34,001 nucleotides of DNA from Staphylothermus sp. (GTDB taxonomy: Archaea; Thermoproteota; Thermoprotei_A; Sulfolobales; Desulfurococcaceae), in assembly GCA_021157925.1 (NCBI GenBank), contig JAGGVR010000018.1, positions 1 through 34,001 of the forward strand, written 5' to 3'. Below are positions 1 through 7,015 of the stretch, piece by piece. The notes beneath the pieces are model-generated. The model saw only the letters and a list, made by a program, of their open reading frames with translations. It had not been told where the DNA came from and did not search any database. Position 1 is the stretch's first letter; each line of letters begins with the position of its first letter. Made by a program: the position numbers and the translations under genes.

Positions 1-858
1 ATCAGTAGGCATAAAGCTCCTGATAAATTCATTAAGATACAATATAGTAATGGAAGAACACTCCTTGTCACACCTGAGCACCCAATACCTATTATCAAGA
101 AAGGAAGGATAGAGTTTGTAAGAGCAGACAAGATTTCTAAAGGAGTACTTGTTCCTGGCGTAATTAAGTATAGTTTATTCAGAGAACCTAGAGAAAATGA
201 GATAATAAATCATATCTTGGAGAAAATTGTCTTTGAGAAAAACGAACTACCATATATTGTAGCCGAGAACTATGATGAAGCTAAGGATCTCCAAGACGAA
301 CTCTTAGAGATGAATATACTAACATTCATAGTTGCGAAGAATGGTGTTTATAGAATCTATCCAGCAGGTCCTCGCTCACTGAGAGAGCTCTTATTCAAGT
401 TAGAGAATAAAGGCATTGAAATAGAAATAGATGAAACCTTCCTATCAGAAGTGCTTGAAGCCCATAAATATCCAGAGACCTGGTATGAAATACTCTATTC
501 CCTAGGCATAGGTGTTTTCCCATTAGAAGCTGGTGCGAAGGAATTAAACATTGTGATTGGTTGTATTAATAGGGTTGAAGCCGAGTTAAGAGCGTTATCA
601 TCAATACTTGATCAAGGCGGCTTCTCTGCAGATCTAGTTTATTTATCTCGTAAGAAAGAATTATTGGTGAAAATAAGGGATTCTCTCTTAGAGCTTAGAA
701 ACCGGGTAAAAGAACTAGAGGATGTTCTAGGGAAAGATATCGCAGTCCACATAGTAACAAATATCGAGGAAACTATTAATTATGATTCAGAATGGGTATA
801 TGATATAACTGTTGAGCCAACACACTTATTTGTATCAAATGGGCTCATTCTACACAAT
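1..858 (+). other. Intein within MCM, C-terminal 286 residues
   Basis: The visible part has the protein-splicing block B signature (Thr and His in TPEHPIPI, codons 24-30), a block F-like stretch WVYDITVEPTHLFV (codons 265-278) and block G ending in GLILHN, followed by Thr as first C-extein residue. These are the expected His-Asn/Thr residues for Asn cyclisation and transesterification. Block A lies off the window. The roughly 230 residues between blocks B and F show no LAGLIDADG-like pair that I can recognise; part of it is a charged, probably helical stretch near codons 215-250. It therefore looks like a splicing-competent intein whose endonuclease is absent or unrecognisable. The insertion follows the residues that are normally Glu-Gln-Gln in MCM, just before TVSIAKAGI. 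Confidence 0.92.
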
Positions 859-1668
859 ACGGTGAGTATTGCTAAAGCAGGTATTGTGGCAAGACTAAAT
901 GCTCGTGCTTCAGTGCTTGCAGCAGGTAATCCAAAGTTCGGGAGATATGATCATACACTTCCAGTAAGTAAGAACATTGATCTACCGCCACCGATTCTAT
1001 CTAGGTTCGATCTCATATTTATAGTGGAAGATCTCCCCAATGTGGAAAAGGATACACGACTAGCAACACATATACTAAATATTCACACTGACATAGACCA
1101 AGCCCGTCCCCTGATCGACACGAGCTTGTTAAAGAAATACATAAGCTATGCTAGGAGATATGTTAAGCCCAAACTAACAGAAGATGCTAAGAAGCTCTTA
1201 CTAGACTTTTATGTTAGCATGAGGATGTCGGGTGTTAAGAATAGTGAAACAAGCGATAAGCCACCAGCAATAGCTATTACGCCTAGACAGCTAGAAGCAC
1301 TGATTAGGTTATCAGAAGCTCATGCTAAAATGGCTCTAAAAACTAAAGCAACTATTGAAGATGCTGAGGAAGCAATAAGACTTATGTACAGTACTCTTAG
1401 AAAAGTAGGCTACGATGTAAAATCAGAAACAATAGACATAGACCTTATAGAACTAGGTACTCCTAGAAGTAAACAGATTCAGATGAAGGAGTTCACAAGG
1501 TTTATCGAGAACATATTGTCTGAGAAAGGCGAGGTAACGATACAAGAACTGTTCAAACTAGCAAAAGAGAAAGGATTTGACAAAGACTTCGTGATAGAAA
1601 TGATCAGAAAGCTTAAGAAGGATGGAATAATATATGAGCCACGTAGCGGAACTATAGCGAAAATATGA
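1..1668 (+). CDS. mcm: MCM replicative helicase, 3' part, interrupted by an intein
   Basis: The reading frame is open from base 1, so the gene starts upstream of the window. Codons 1-286 are intein; host protein resumes at Thr (859-861) with TVSIAKAGIVARLNARA, the pre-sensor-1 segment of MCM AAA+ ATPases. Then come the sensor-1 segment AAGNPKFGRYD, the arginine-finger motif LSRFDLIF, the sensor-2 region TPRQLEALIRLSEAHAKMAL and a C-terminal winged helix. In family terms MCM is the hexameric 3'-5' DNA helicase that unwinds origins and moves with the fork. Walker A and B must lie upstream, since this junction follows them in MCM proteins. The gene stops at TGA 1666-1668. No sign of decay is visible in the C-terminal host portion. 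Identity is very secure; the N-terminal half cannot be judged. Confidence 0.96.
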   Translation: MSRHKAPDKFIKIQYSNGRTLLVTPEHPIPIIKKGRIEFVRADKISKGVLVPGVIKYSLFREPRENEIINHILEKIVFEKNELPYIVAENYDEAKDLQDELLEMNILTFIVAKNGVYRIYPAGPRSLRELLFKLENKGIEIEIDETFLSEVLEAHKYPETWYEILYSLGIGVFPLEAGAKELNIVIGCINRVEAELRALSSILDQGGFSADLVYLSRKKELLVKIRDSLLELRNRVKELEDVLGKDIAVHIVTNIEETINYDSEWVYDITVEPTHLFVSNGLILHNTVSIAKAGIVARLNARASVLAAGNPKFGRYDHTLPVSKNIDLPPPILSRFDLIFIVEDLPNVEKDTRLATHILNIHTDIDQARPLIDTSLLKKYISYARRYVKPKLTEDAKKLLLDFYVSMRMSGVKNSETSDKPPAIAITPRQLEALIRLSEAHAKMALKTKATIEDAEEAIRLMYSTLRKVGYDVKSETIDIDLIELGTPRSKQIQMKEFTRFIENILSEKGEVTIQELFKLAKEKGFDKDFVIEMIRKLKKDGIIYEPRSGTIAKI

Positions 1669-1669
1669 T

Positions 1670-1737
1670 TCAGAGGGGCGAAAGAATATATTTACTCATC
1701 ATCGCATAGATAGCTCTGGGCTGGAACGCCTCATCAC
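1670..1737 (-). ncRNA. Candidate box C/D guide RNA (weak)
   Basis: On the minus strand a perfect C box GTGATGA (1731-1737) is followed by a 12-base potential guide (1719-1730, GGCGTTCCAGCC) and a near D' box CAGA (1715-1718). A C'-like ATGATGA (1696-1702) and a perfect D box CTGA (1670-1673) follow. The stretch 1711-1740 is GC-rich compared with its surroundings. The second guide interval is about 22 bases, longer than the usual 10-16, and I see no well-placed TATA box. It may be a real guide RNA, a half-degenerate one, or chance. Confidence 0.3.
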
Positions 1738-1793
1738 ACGATAAAAATTAATAAGACCTAGAACCTCATAAAGCTTAAGGAGCGACTAGTTTA

Positions 1794-2066
1794 ATGGTGA
1801 AGGAGATGGCGGAGGAAGCACCACAATACATTGTAAGAGTTGGTGAAAAAGAAATAATTATCGATGAAAAAACCCTCGAAATAATACGAGAATACCTACA
1901 CAGGCCTATGAGCTTAGACGAATTAGCTGAAAAACTGGGTTTAGAAAGTTGGGAAGAAGCATACGAATTCATTAAAAAAGTGCCAGCATGGATTATTTGG
2001 ACACCACCAGCACTATGGAAATATAGAGCAGGCTGGATCAGGCGTAGAGAAGAGACAAGGGAATAA
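1794..2066 (+). CDS. Small conserved archaeal protein of unknown function
   Basis: This is a 90-residue acidic protein. A short beta-rich start (YIVRVGEKEIIIDEKTLEIIREYL) is followed by MSLDELAEKLGLESWEEAYEFIKKV, which reads like a small helix-turn-helix or winged-helix core, and then a Trp-rich tail (PAWIIWTPPALWKY) ending in basic residues. It could be a DNA-binding or partner protein, but I do not recognise the family. The start at ATG 1794 has no usual ribosome binding site; an A/T-rich promoter-like stretch (1765-1777) about 25 bases upstream would fit a leaderless message. ATG 1806 is an alternative, but the GGAG in front of it touches the start codon. It follows MCM on the same strand after 125 bases. 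Confidence 0.72.
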   Translation: MVKEMAEEAPQYIVRVGEKEIIIDEKTLEIIREYLHRPMSLDELAEKLGLESWEEAYEFIKKVPAWIIWTPPALWKYRAGWIRRREETRE

Positions 2067-2118
2067 CTAGAAACAATACTTTACATTTGATCTTATATTA
2101 GCATAGTTAGTAATATAA

Positions 2119-2490
2119 TTACTCATGCAGTAACAGCTTTTCTAATGTATCTAATATGCCTTTCTTCTTCAAGTGATATATTCTGAACTTACCAGCAGTT
2201 TTGACTCCAACGATTCCTGCATCTTTCAATATACTTAGATGATGAGATGCTAAGGTTTGATCTATTCCTAGGATTGATGTTATTAAACATACAGGCATTT
2301 CGGTCTGATTCAATAAGTAAATTATCTTAAGCCTTATAGGATTACTCACAGCTTTTAAAATAGTAATAAGATCATTTATGACCTTATCAGGTATATTTAT
2401 TTCTTCAGATAATTTCTCCTTATACCTATTGAGCAATTCGTCTCTACAAGTTTTTTTCAACTCATTGATATATTCTCCAAGAGTTTTCAT
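2119..2490 (-). CDS. ArsR-type winged-helix transcriptional regulator
   Basis: This 123-residue protein has a helical N-terminus and then the ArsR/HTH_5 core: LKAVSNPIRLKIIYLLNQTE, followed by PVCLITSILGIDQTLASHHLSILKDAGIV as the recognition helix region and GKFRIYHLKKKGI as the wing. In family terms these proteins bind operator DNA as dimers, often releasing it when a metal or redox signal is bound. Only one Cys remains where metal-sensing ArsR proteins have a Cys-Val-Cys motif, so classical arsenic or metal sensing is doubtful. It stands alone between genes on the other strand and a tRNA, so no target gene can be inferred; self-regulation is possible. Confidence 0.85.
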   Translation of the reverse strand: MKTLGEYINELKKTCRDELLNRYKEKLSEEINIPDKVINDLITILKAVSNPIRLKIIYLLNQTEMPVCLITSILGIDQTLASHHLSILKDAGIVGVKTAGKFRIYHLKKKGILDTLEKLLLHE

Positions 2491-2573
2491 GACGGATCAG
2501 CTCATAATCAGTGGTTCTTATCCAATATAAGAAAATATATATTGATACAAAATTAAATTAGCTAAAGACAAGA

Positions 2574-2683
2574 TGGGGCCGCCGGGATTTGAACCCGGGA
2601 TCACCGGCGCTCTGTGACACCAGGCCCGGCTAGGTGGGGTGTCCCCCCAGGCCGGCATCCTAGCCAGGCTAGACTACGGCCCC
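2574..2683 (-). tRNA. tRNA-Pro (anticodon GGG), with intron
   Basis: The minus strand folds as a full cloverleaf. The acceptor GGGGCCG pairs with CGGCCCC, with A as discriminator base. The D arm is GTCT/GGAT, and the T arm is CCGGG-TTCAAAT-CCCGG. The anticodon stem CCGGC/GCCGG closes a loop that, once the 35-base intron is removed, reads C-U-GGG-G-C. Anticodon GGG (2646-2648) and G37 fit proline. The 3' CCA is not encoded, so it depends on the CCA-adding enzyme, whose gene lies about 1.3 kb away in this window. Upstream on the minus strand the DNA is A/T-rich, as expected for a promoter. Confidence 0.93.
2610..2644 (-). other. Intron of tRNA-Pro at position 37/38
   Basis: The intron is 35 bases. 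It forms an internal 6-bp helix, GACACC with GGTGTC. The bases around the splice sites make a bulge-helix-bulge: a 3-base bulge G36-G37/G, a central helix of C32-U33-G34-G35 against intron ACAG (three pairs plus one G-A mismatch), and a 3-base bulge A-G/C38. This is the shape cut by archaeal tRNA splicing endonuclease, and 37/38 is the canonical position. Confidence 0.88.
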
Positions 2684-2788
2684 TCTTAATCTTCAAAGTA
2701 TAGTTAAAGTTTTTTGGGATTTTAATAATTTTGATACAATATACTATTAGTTTCGCCCACCCCTCTCCCACTTTTAAATAAAGAAACC

Positions 2789-2875
2789 GGTAATACTCAA
2801 TGACAAGTTTAAATCAATCGGTATTACCAAGACATCCTTGTATATAAAAATTTAATCAAATATTATAGGTATTAC
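2789..2875. promoter_or_regulatory. Inverted repeat around a TATA-like element, possible operator
   Basis: GGTAATAC (2789-2796) and GTATTACC (2821-2828) form a perfect 8-base inverted repeat flanking GTTTAAATC, a possible TATA box. A third copy, GGTATTAC, lies at 2868-2875. The element sits between tRNA-Pro and the zinc-ribbon gene, in 243 bases with no other gene. A related arrangement occurs at 17246-17299. It may be a regulator binding site; which regulator is unknown. Confidence 0.4.
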
Positions 2876-2927
2876 GAGCCATGAACTATAAGTATAAATC
2901 TTGCATTTTAAAATAAGTGGTGAAAAA

Positions 2928-3221
2928 ATGCCCGTAAAATATGTTTGCAGAAATTGTGGATACGTTCTTTGGGAATTTAAAGAGGTTGGACAAGACTACT
3001 ATGGTGTACCAACACCTGAGGAAGTCATGCGGGTATATGGGGGCATATGTCCTAGGTGTAAAAGTGATTTAAGAATGCCTTCTTTAAATGACATTTCTAT
3101 CAAGATCATGAGGACGAGGCTTACAATTAGTGATATAGAGTCAAGATTCGAGCTTAGAAGCACAGGCATTCTATCCGGCCACCTAGAACATGGAAAGTTT
3201 ATGGCAGCTCAAGAAGCTTGA
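2928..3221 (+). CDS. Small zinc-ribbon protein, function unknown
   Basis: With the start at ATG 2928 the protein has 97 residues. It opens with a zinc ribbon: CRNC near residues 7-10 and CPRC near 40-43, four Cys in two pairs fitting one zinc site. The remaining half is helical and Arg-rich (IKIMRTRLTISDIESRFELRS) with no motif I recognise. The start is chosen because GGTGA (2918-2922) lies 5 bases before this ATG; an earlier TTG at 2901 has no such site. A TATA-like stretch (ATAAGTATAAAT, about 2887-2898) fits a short leader. The last 23 bases overlap the convergent kinase-like gene. It could bind nucleic acid or be a ribosome- or polymerase-associated factor; this is not shown. Confidence 0.8.
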   Translation: MPVKYVCRNCGYVLWEFKEVGQDYYGVPTPEEVMRVYGGICPRCKSDLRMPSLNDISIKIMRTRLTISDIESRFELRSTGILSGHLEHGKFMAAQEA

Positions 3222-4035
3222 TAAGTTTTATGAGTTCTTGTATTGAATAAGTTTTTCTATAAACTCTTAGAACATGTCTAGTTTTTTCGAGAAACTTTTC
3301 ATTAATATTCTCGAATAATACGTTTCTTAACGGATATCGATAAAGAATAAATGATGCAAATGAAGTTACATTTTTTGGAGATAAACTGAATCGACTGCTT
3401 TCCCAATCAATTATTTTCACGTATATTGTATTAGCTTTGTTATTTCTACAAATATATAAATGATCATATGGTCGATTAAGTTCGCCATGATCTATACCAA
3501 GTTTGTCAATTAAATAAAGTCTTATTAGAATTCTTCTTAAAATATGTCTTGCGATTTTTATTGAATGATCATCCTTTTTCTCTATTAGGGAAGTAATATA
3601 ACGTTCTATACTCAAGCACTTGTATGGATCTATGTACTCCATGAATATGAAATCTTTGCTCCATTGATAAATATTGGGAGTAATGAGAGTCTTATCCAAA
3701 TAGTCTAGAATCATGCCCTCGTGTTCTAAACTCTTCCTCCTACTATCTATTCTCCTAATCTTCAGCACGCCAAGTCCATAGTATTTATTATAACCAAGTA
3801 CTGTTATTGAGGAGTAGCCTTTTCCAAGTACTTCGTAATTTAATATTCTTTTCCCATATTCCATGAGGCATTGATAATGGTTTTTGATCAAGAAGTCTAA
3901 CCTATACTCTAATTCTTTACACTCAGTTCTAGGATAGCATAGAACAAATTTGATGAATTCATCTATCTTGTTTCTGTCTATTCTATGCAGTATTCCATCC
4001 AGTGTGGTCTTTTCAGTATGAATCCTTTGATCCAT
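3199..4035 (-). CDS. Serine/threonine protein kinase-like protein (COG2112 type)
   Basis: The 278-residue protein shows a small kinase fold: a glycine loop VLGKGYSSITVLG near residues 69-81, a Lys strand GVLKIRRID (about 89-97), a hinge FMEYID (about 131), a catalytic loop GIDHGELNRPYDHLYI (about 179-194) where Asp of the usual HGD is replaced by Glu, and IIDWESS (about 208) in the position of the metal-binding DFG. This pattern fits the archaeal COG2112 predicted kinases related to RIO and lipopolysaccharide kinases. Substrate is unknown. Its first 19 codons overlap the end of the CCA-adding enzyme gene, which implies co-transcription but also makes the chosen start uncertain; the kinase core does not need these residues. 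Three genes (ThpR, CCA enzyme, this one) overlap as an operon. Confidence 0.8.
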   Translation of the reverse strand: MDQRIHTEKTTLDGILHRIDRNKIDEFIKFVLCYPRTECKELEYRLDFLIKNHYQCLMEYGKRILNYEVLGKGYSSITVLGYNKYYGLGVLKIRRIDSRRKSLEHEGMILDYLDKTLITPNIYQWSKDFIFMEYIDPYKCLSIERYITSLIEKKDDHSIKIARHILRRILIRLYLIDKLGIDHGELNRPYDHLYICRNNKANTIYVKIIDWESSRFSLSPKNVTSFASFILYRYPLRNVLFENINEKFLEKTRHVLRVYRKTYSIQELIKLIKLLELP

Positions 4036-5396
4036 TCATATAGTCCCCTTGTACTCCTGAGATTATTTATTTCTTCACGTGTTATTCTCTTAACTATCAG
4101 TTTTTTGTTTTTGAAGTGAGGCGTTACTAAGTATTCCCATGTTCTATCTATTAATAGCTTGATTGCATCAATGTATTTTCTTTGACCTAATGAAACTAGT
4201 TTTCCTTCTTCATTAATCCACGGCCCGAAGCTCTGTCTTAGTAGATGGGCTTTTATGAAGTTTAGTGTTCTATTTCCAGTCCAGTATTCTGGTCCAATAT
4301 ATTCGCGTGGATAGTTTTTGGTACATTGATCTAGTTCATATACTATGTATGCATATTTTTCCTCATCTGTATACACGGAGAAATGTATTACTCTGAAATC
4401 GTTGTTTTTAAGTACTTTTGCTCCTCTATCCCCGATTCTCTGGAGTTCTCCCCATATTATTTCTGGAGATAATTTCTCATCCATTGATATTTCTAATAAT
4501 AGTATACATCTCTTATCAAGTGCTGTTATTATTCTTTCCTCATCGCTTTCCTGGATCGGGAAAAAGTAATTCTCGGAAGGATTATTGAGGTAGCATCTTG
4601 AAGCTATGACAAAAGTTGCTAAGCTTTTTAGAGAAACTGCAGCTGTAACATTTCTTAAGGGGTCAACGGGATCTGGCATATATATTACGCTTTCAGGGTA
4701 TTTCCTCACTAATTTGCTTCTTATCTTTTTAAATAGAGCATCTGATTCCAATGTATTGATAAATACTGGATGCTTCCACTTCTCAGCTTCTAGTAGGAGT
4801 TTTCTAAATGAACCATGTTTTATTATTAAAAGTTCTACAGCATATCCAGAGAATCCTTTTGTTTTTTGTTCTGCACCGTAGACTCCTATGGATTTCATGA
4901 ATTGTTTTAAGAGTCTTACCTGATCCCTTAAATAGTTATTTAATCTGTTATTCAAGTATTTTGTGTGAAAAGGAGTTCTATCAACAGCTGTCTTGATCTC
5001 AGATGATTTTTCGAGTTTATATGCTGGTACTAAGTCTATTTGGAAGTCATTAACTCTTACTCTTACATAAGGGTGTTCAGCATACTTGATCTCGTAGTCT
5101 CCGATAATTTTAGCTGCTTCAAGTAATAAGTTAAAGCCCCTCGTCTTTAGTTCTTCGATTTCCCAATTCTTCGGAAACAGAACAAATATGTCTAGATCAT
5201 GGTCTCCACTCAGCCATGTGTCATGGGCTATGCTTCCTTGAAGAGTTATCTCTGCTTTTACCTTGTTCTTTTCTAGGATCGATTCAATTACTTCTTTTAT
5301 TCTATTGAATACTTTCTTTATTTCTCTGTATTCTTCTGGCTTAGGTTTTATTTTTTCAAGTACCTTTTGCTCAATAGCTTCGAATTTATTATTCAT
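3978..5396 (-). CDS. cca: CCA-adding enzyme (archaeal class I tRNA nucleotidyltransferase)
   Basis: The enzyme adds the 3' CCA to tRNAs without a nucleic acid template. The nucleotidyltransferase signature LQGSIAHDTWLSGDHDLDIF is at residues 52-71, with Gly54-Ser55 and the metal-binding Asp67 and Asp69; a third carboxylate is likely in DFQIDLVPAY. The later FSGYAVELLIIKHGSF segment and the long C-terminal region match the archaeal class I enzyme, and 472 residues is a normal length. ATG 5396 is preferred over the TTG two codons upstream; neither has a clear ribosome binding site, and the start overlaps the end of ThpR. The substrate is present in this window: tRNA-Pro without encoded CCA. Confidence 0.95.
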   Translation of the reverse strand: MNNKFEAIEQKVLEKIKPKPEEYREIKKVFNRIKEVIESILEKNKVKAEITLQGSIAHDTWLSGDHDLDIFVLFPKNWEIEELKTRGFNLLLEAAKIIGDYEIKYAEHPYVRVRVNDFQIDLVPAYKLEKSSEIKTAVDRTPFHTKYLNNRLNNYLRDQVRLLKQFMKSIGVYGAEQKTKGFSGYAVELLIIKHGSFRKLLLEAEKWKHPVFINTLESDALFKKIRSKLVRKYPESVIYMPDPVDPLRNVTAAVSLKSLATFVIASRCYLNNPSENYFFPIQESDEERIITALDKRCILLLEISMDEKLSPEIIWGELQRIGDRGAKVLKNNDFRVIHFSVYTDEEKYAYIVYELDQCTKNYPREYIGPEYWTGNRTLNFIKAHLLRQSFGPWINEEGKLVSLGQRKYIDAIKLLIDRTWEYLVTPHFKNKKLIVKRITREEINNLRSTRGLYEWIKGFILKRPHWMEYCIE

Positions 5397-5967
5397 TTTC
5401 AACTGCCTTTACTTCGCATATATCATTATATATTGGGCCACTGGGTGTGAGCACGCTTCTCTTTAAAACAATTTTATCAACTACTACTTCTCCAAACTCC
5501 ATATCCACAATACTCTCAATTATCTTCACTAGGCGTGGTATGTTTCTTCCACTCTTAACTCTAGCGAGGGTAATGTGTGGTATGAACTTCTCTCTTTCTG
5601 GTGGTACTCCCATCTTTCTCAGTATTTTCTCTACTTGGTCATGTAATTGTCTTAGGTGTTCGATTCCTTCAACGACTCCTGCCCATATGACTCTGGGCCT
5701 ATTTATGTTAGGGAATACGCCTATTCCCTTGATCTTTATCTTGAAGGGTTCGAACTTTAACTTGTATAGTTCATCACAGATCTTGTTCACCATGGTTAAC
5801 GGTACTTCACCTATGAATCGAAGTGTTATGTGGAGGTTCTCCGTAGCTACTGGTTTGAGATCTGCTTTGCTCTCTAATAAGAGGTCTCTAGCTTTTGTAA
5901 GATTGTCTAGTACAGTAGGGTCGGGTATGTCTACGGCGATGAATACTCTTAGCTGATCCCTGGCCAT
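5389..5967 (-). CDS. thpR: RNA 2',3'-cyclic phosphodiesterase (ThpR/LigT family)
   Basis: The 192-residue protein belongs to the 2H phosphoesterases. Both catalytic motifs are present: HITLRFIG near residue 46 and HITLARVK near residue 130. Family members open 2',3'-cyclic phosphates on RNA ends and can ligate tRNA halves in vitro, which is relevant where tRNA introns are spliced. The start MARDQLRVFIAVDIP is typical. The gene is first of an overlapping minus-strand set with the CCA-adding enzyme and the kinase-like gene, a context consistent with RNA end processing. Confidence 0.94.
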   Translation of the reverse strand: MARDQLRVFIAVDIPDPTVLDNLTKARDLLLESKADLKPVATENLHITLRFIGEVPLTMVNKICDELYKLKFEPFKIKIKGIGVFPNINRPRVIWAGVVEGIEHLRQLHDQVEKILRKMGVPPEREKFIPHITLARVKSGRNIPRLVKIIESIVDMEFGEVVVDKIVLKRSVLTPSGPIYNDICEVKAVENE

Positions 5968-6060
5968 CTTTGTCTACTTACCTCCATTTTTATTACTAGA
6001 AAATTATGATTAGGTTATATGATATTAAACAATAACGTCTCGTAGAGGAGAAGAGGAGAG

Positions 6061-6618
6061 ATGAAGATAATATTGATTGCCGGTATGCCTGGGTCTGGTA
6101 AGAGTATTGTTGCTAAAGCTGCCAAGGATCTCGGGCTTAAAGTATATAATATGGGTGATGTTGTACGAGAATATACTATGAAATATTATGGTGTAATAAC
6201 GCCTGAGACAATGAGAGAGACTTCGAGAAAACTTAGGGGGATGTATGGTAAAAACATTGTTGCGGTCAAGACATTGGAGAGAATTGATCCTAGTGAAAAT
6301 GTAGTAGTAATAGATGGTGTTAGGAGTCTTGATGAAGTAGAGGTTTTTAGGCGTAGCGGAGAGACTATAATTATAGCTGTTCATGCTTCTCCGAAGACGA
6401 GATATGAGAGATTAGTCAAGCGTGGCAGACCTGGTGATCCTAGTAATTGGGAGGATTTTATGAAAAGAGATATGCTTGAGCTATCATTTGGTCTGGGAAA
6501 CGTTATAGCATTAGCTGATTACATGATTGTGAACGAGACGACGATTGAAGAAGCTTATATGGGTGCATATAATATACTGAAAAAACTGGTTGAGAAAAAT
6601 GCTGAAGATAAAGGTTGA
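6061..6618 (+). CDS. P-loop nucleotide kinase-like protein (UPF0200)
   Basis: The 185-residue protein starts with a Walker A loop, GMPGSGKS (residues 8-15), and continues through YNMGDVVREYTMKYYG, VVVIDGVRS (a Walker B-like strand) and RLVKRGRPGDP, a lid-like basic segment. It resembles the dephospho-CoA kinase and adenylate kinase group and matches the archaeal UPF0200 family. The actual substrate is not established from the sequence. GAGGAGAAGAGGAGAG directly before ATG 6061 is a strong purine-rich ribosome binding region. The following UPF0201 gene starts inside its last codons, so the two are translated as a unit. Confidence 0.88.
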   Translation: MKIILIAGMPGSGKSIVAKAAKDLGLKVYNMGDVVREYTMKYYGVITPETMRETSRKLRGMYGKNIVAVKTLERIDPSENVVVIDGVRSLDEVEVFRRSGETIIIAVHASPKTRYERLVKRGRPGDPSNWEDFMKRDMLELSFGLGNVIALADYMIVNETTIEEAYMGAYNILKKLVEKNAEDKG

Positions 6619-7006
6619 AACAATAATAAAGCCCACAGAAGACCCTGTGAAAGTCCGTAAAGCAGTGGAGAATGTATTCACGGGGGAAATATTAGTTACA
6701 AATATAGGTGATGGTTACAAAAAAGTAGAGGGATTCTCAACAAGCTTAGAATCGCTCTCAGTACTATATAATTTGATACGTATTGAACAAATTATTCCTG
6801 CAGCTCGTAGTTATTTATTAAAAGGAATTAGGGGTAATACGATCAGGTTTATGATACATAAACAGGCTGCATATATGAGGAAGATATCATTTGTAGATAG
6901 TGACAGAGAGTCTCCGCTAGGAGCCATTAAGTTTACTATAGAATCACAGGATCCTATGAGGATAATAGATTGGTTAACGCCGACGAAGTACAAACATGGT
7001 AAATGA
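6599..7006 (+). CDS. UPF0201 family protein (predicted RNA-binding, COG1325)
   Basis: This is a 135-residue alpha/beta protein beginning MLKIKVETIIKPTEDPVKVRKAVENVF and containing KGIRGNTIRFMIHKQAAYMRKISFVD and ESPLGAIKFTIES. These segments fit the archaeal COG1325/UPF0201 family, which has been described as a predicted exosome-related RNA-binding protein. No catalytic motif is visible. ATG 6599 gives the family-like N-terminus; the in-frame TTG at 6590 only adds three residues. It overlaps the UPF0200 gene by 20 bases, and the pair is probably an operon. Confidence 0.86.
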   Translation: MLKIKVETIIKPTEDPVKVRKAVENVFTGEILVTNIGDGYKKVEGFSTSLESLSVLYNLIRIEQIIPAARSYLLKGIRGNTIRFMIHKQAAYMRKISFVDSDRESPLGAIKFTIESQDPMRIIDWLTPTKYKHGK

Positions 7007-7015
7007 AAATATAAT

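Noticed and set aside
5447-5956. 169-residue open frame on the plus strand
   Set aside because: It lies wholly antisense to ThpR, which has both catalytic motifs; its Ser/Thr/Leu-rich translation is typical of a shadow frame.
6025-6384. 119-residue minus-strand frame
   Set aside because: It covers the Walker A region of the UPF0200 gene on the opposite strand and has no ribosome binding site or recognisable motif.
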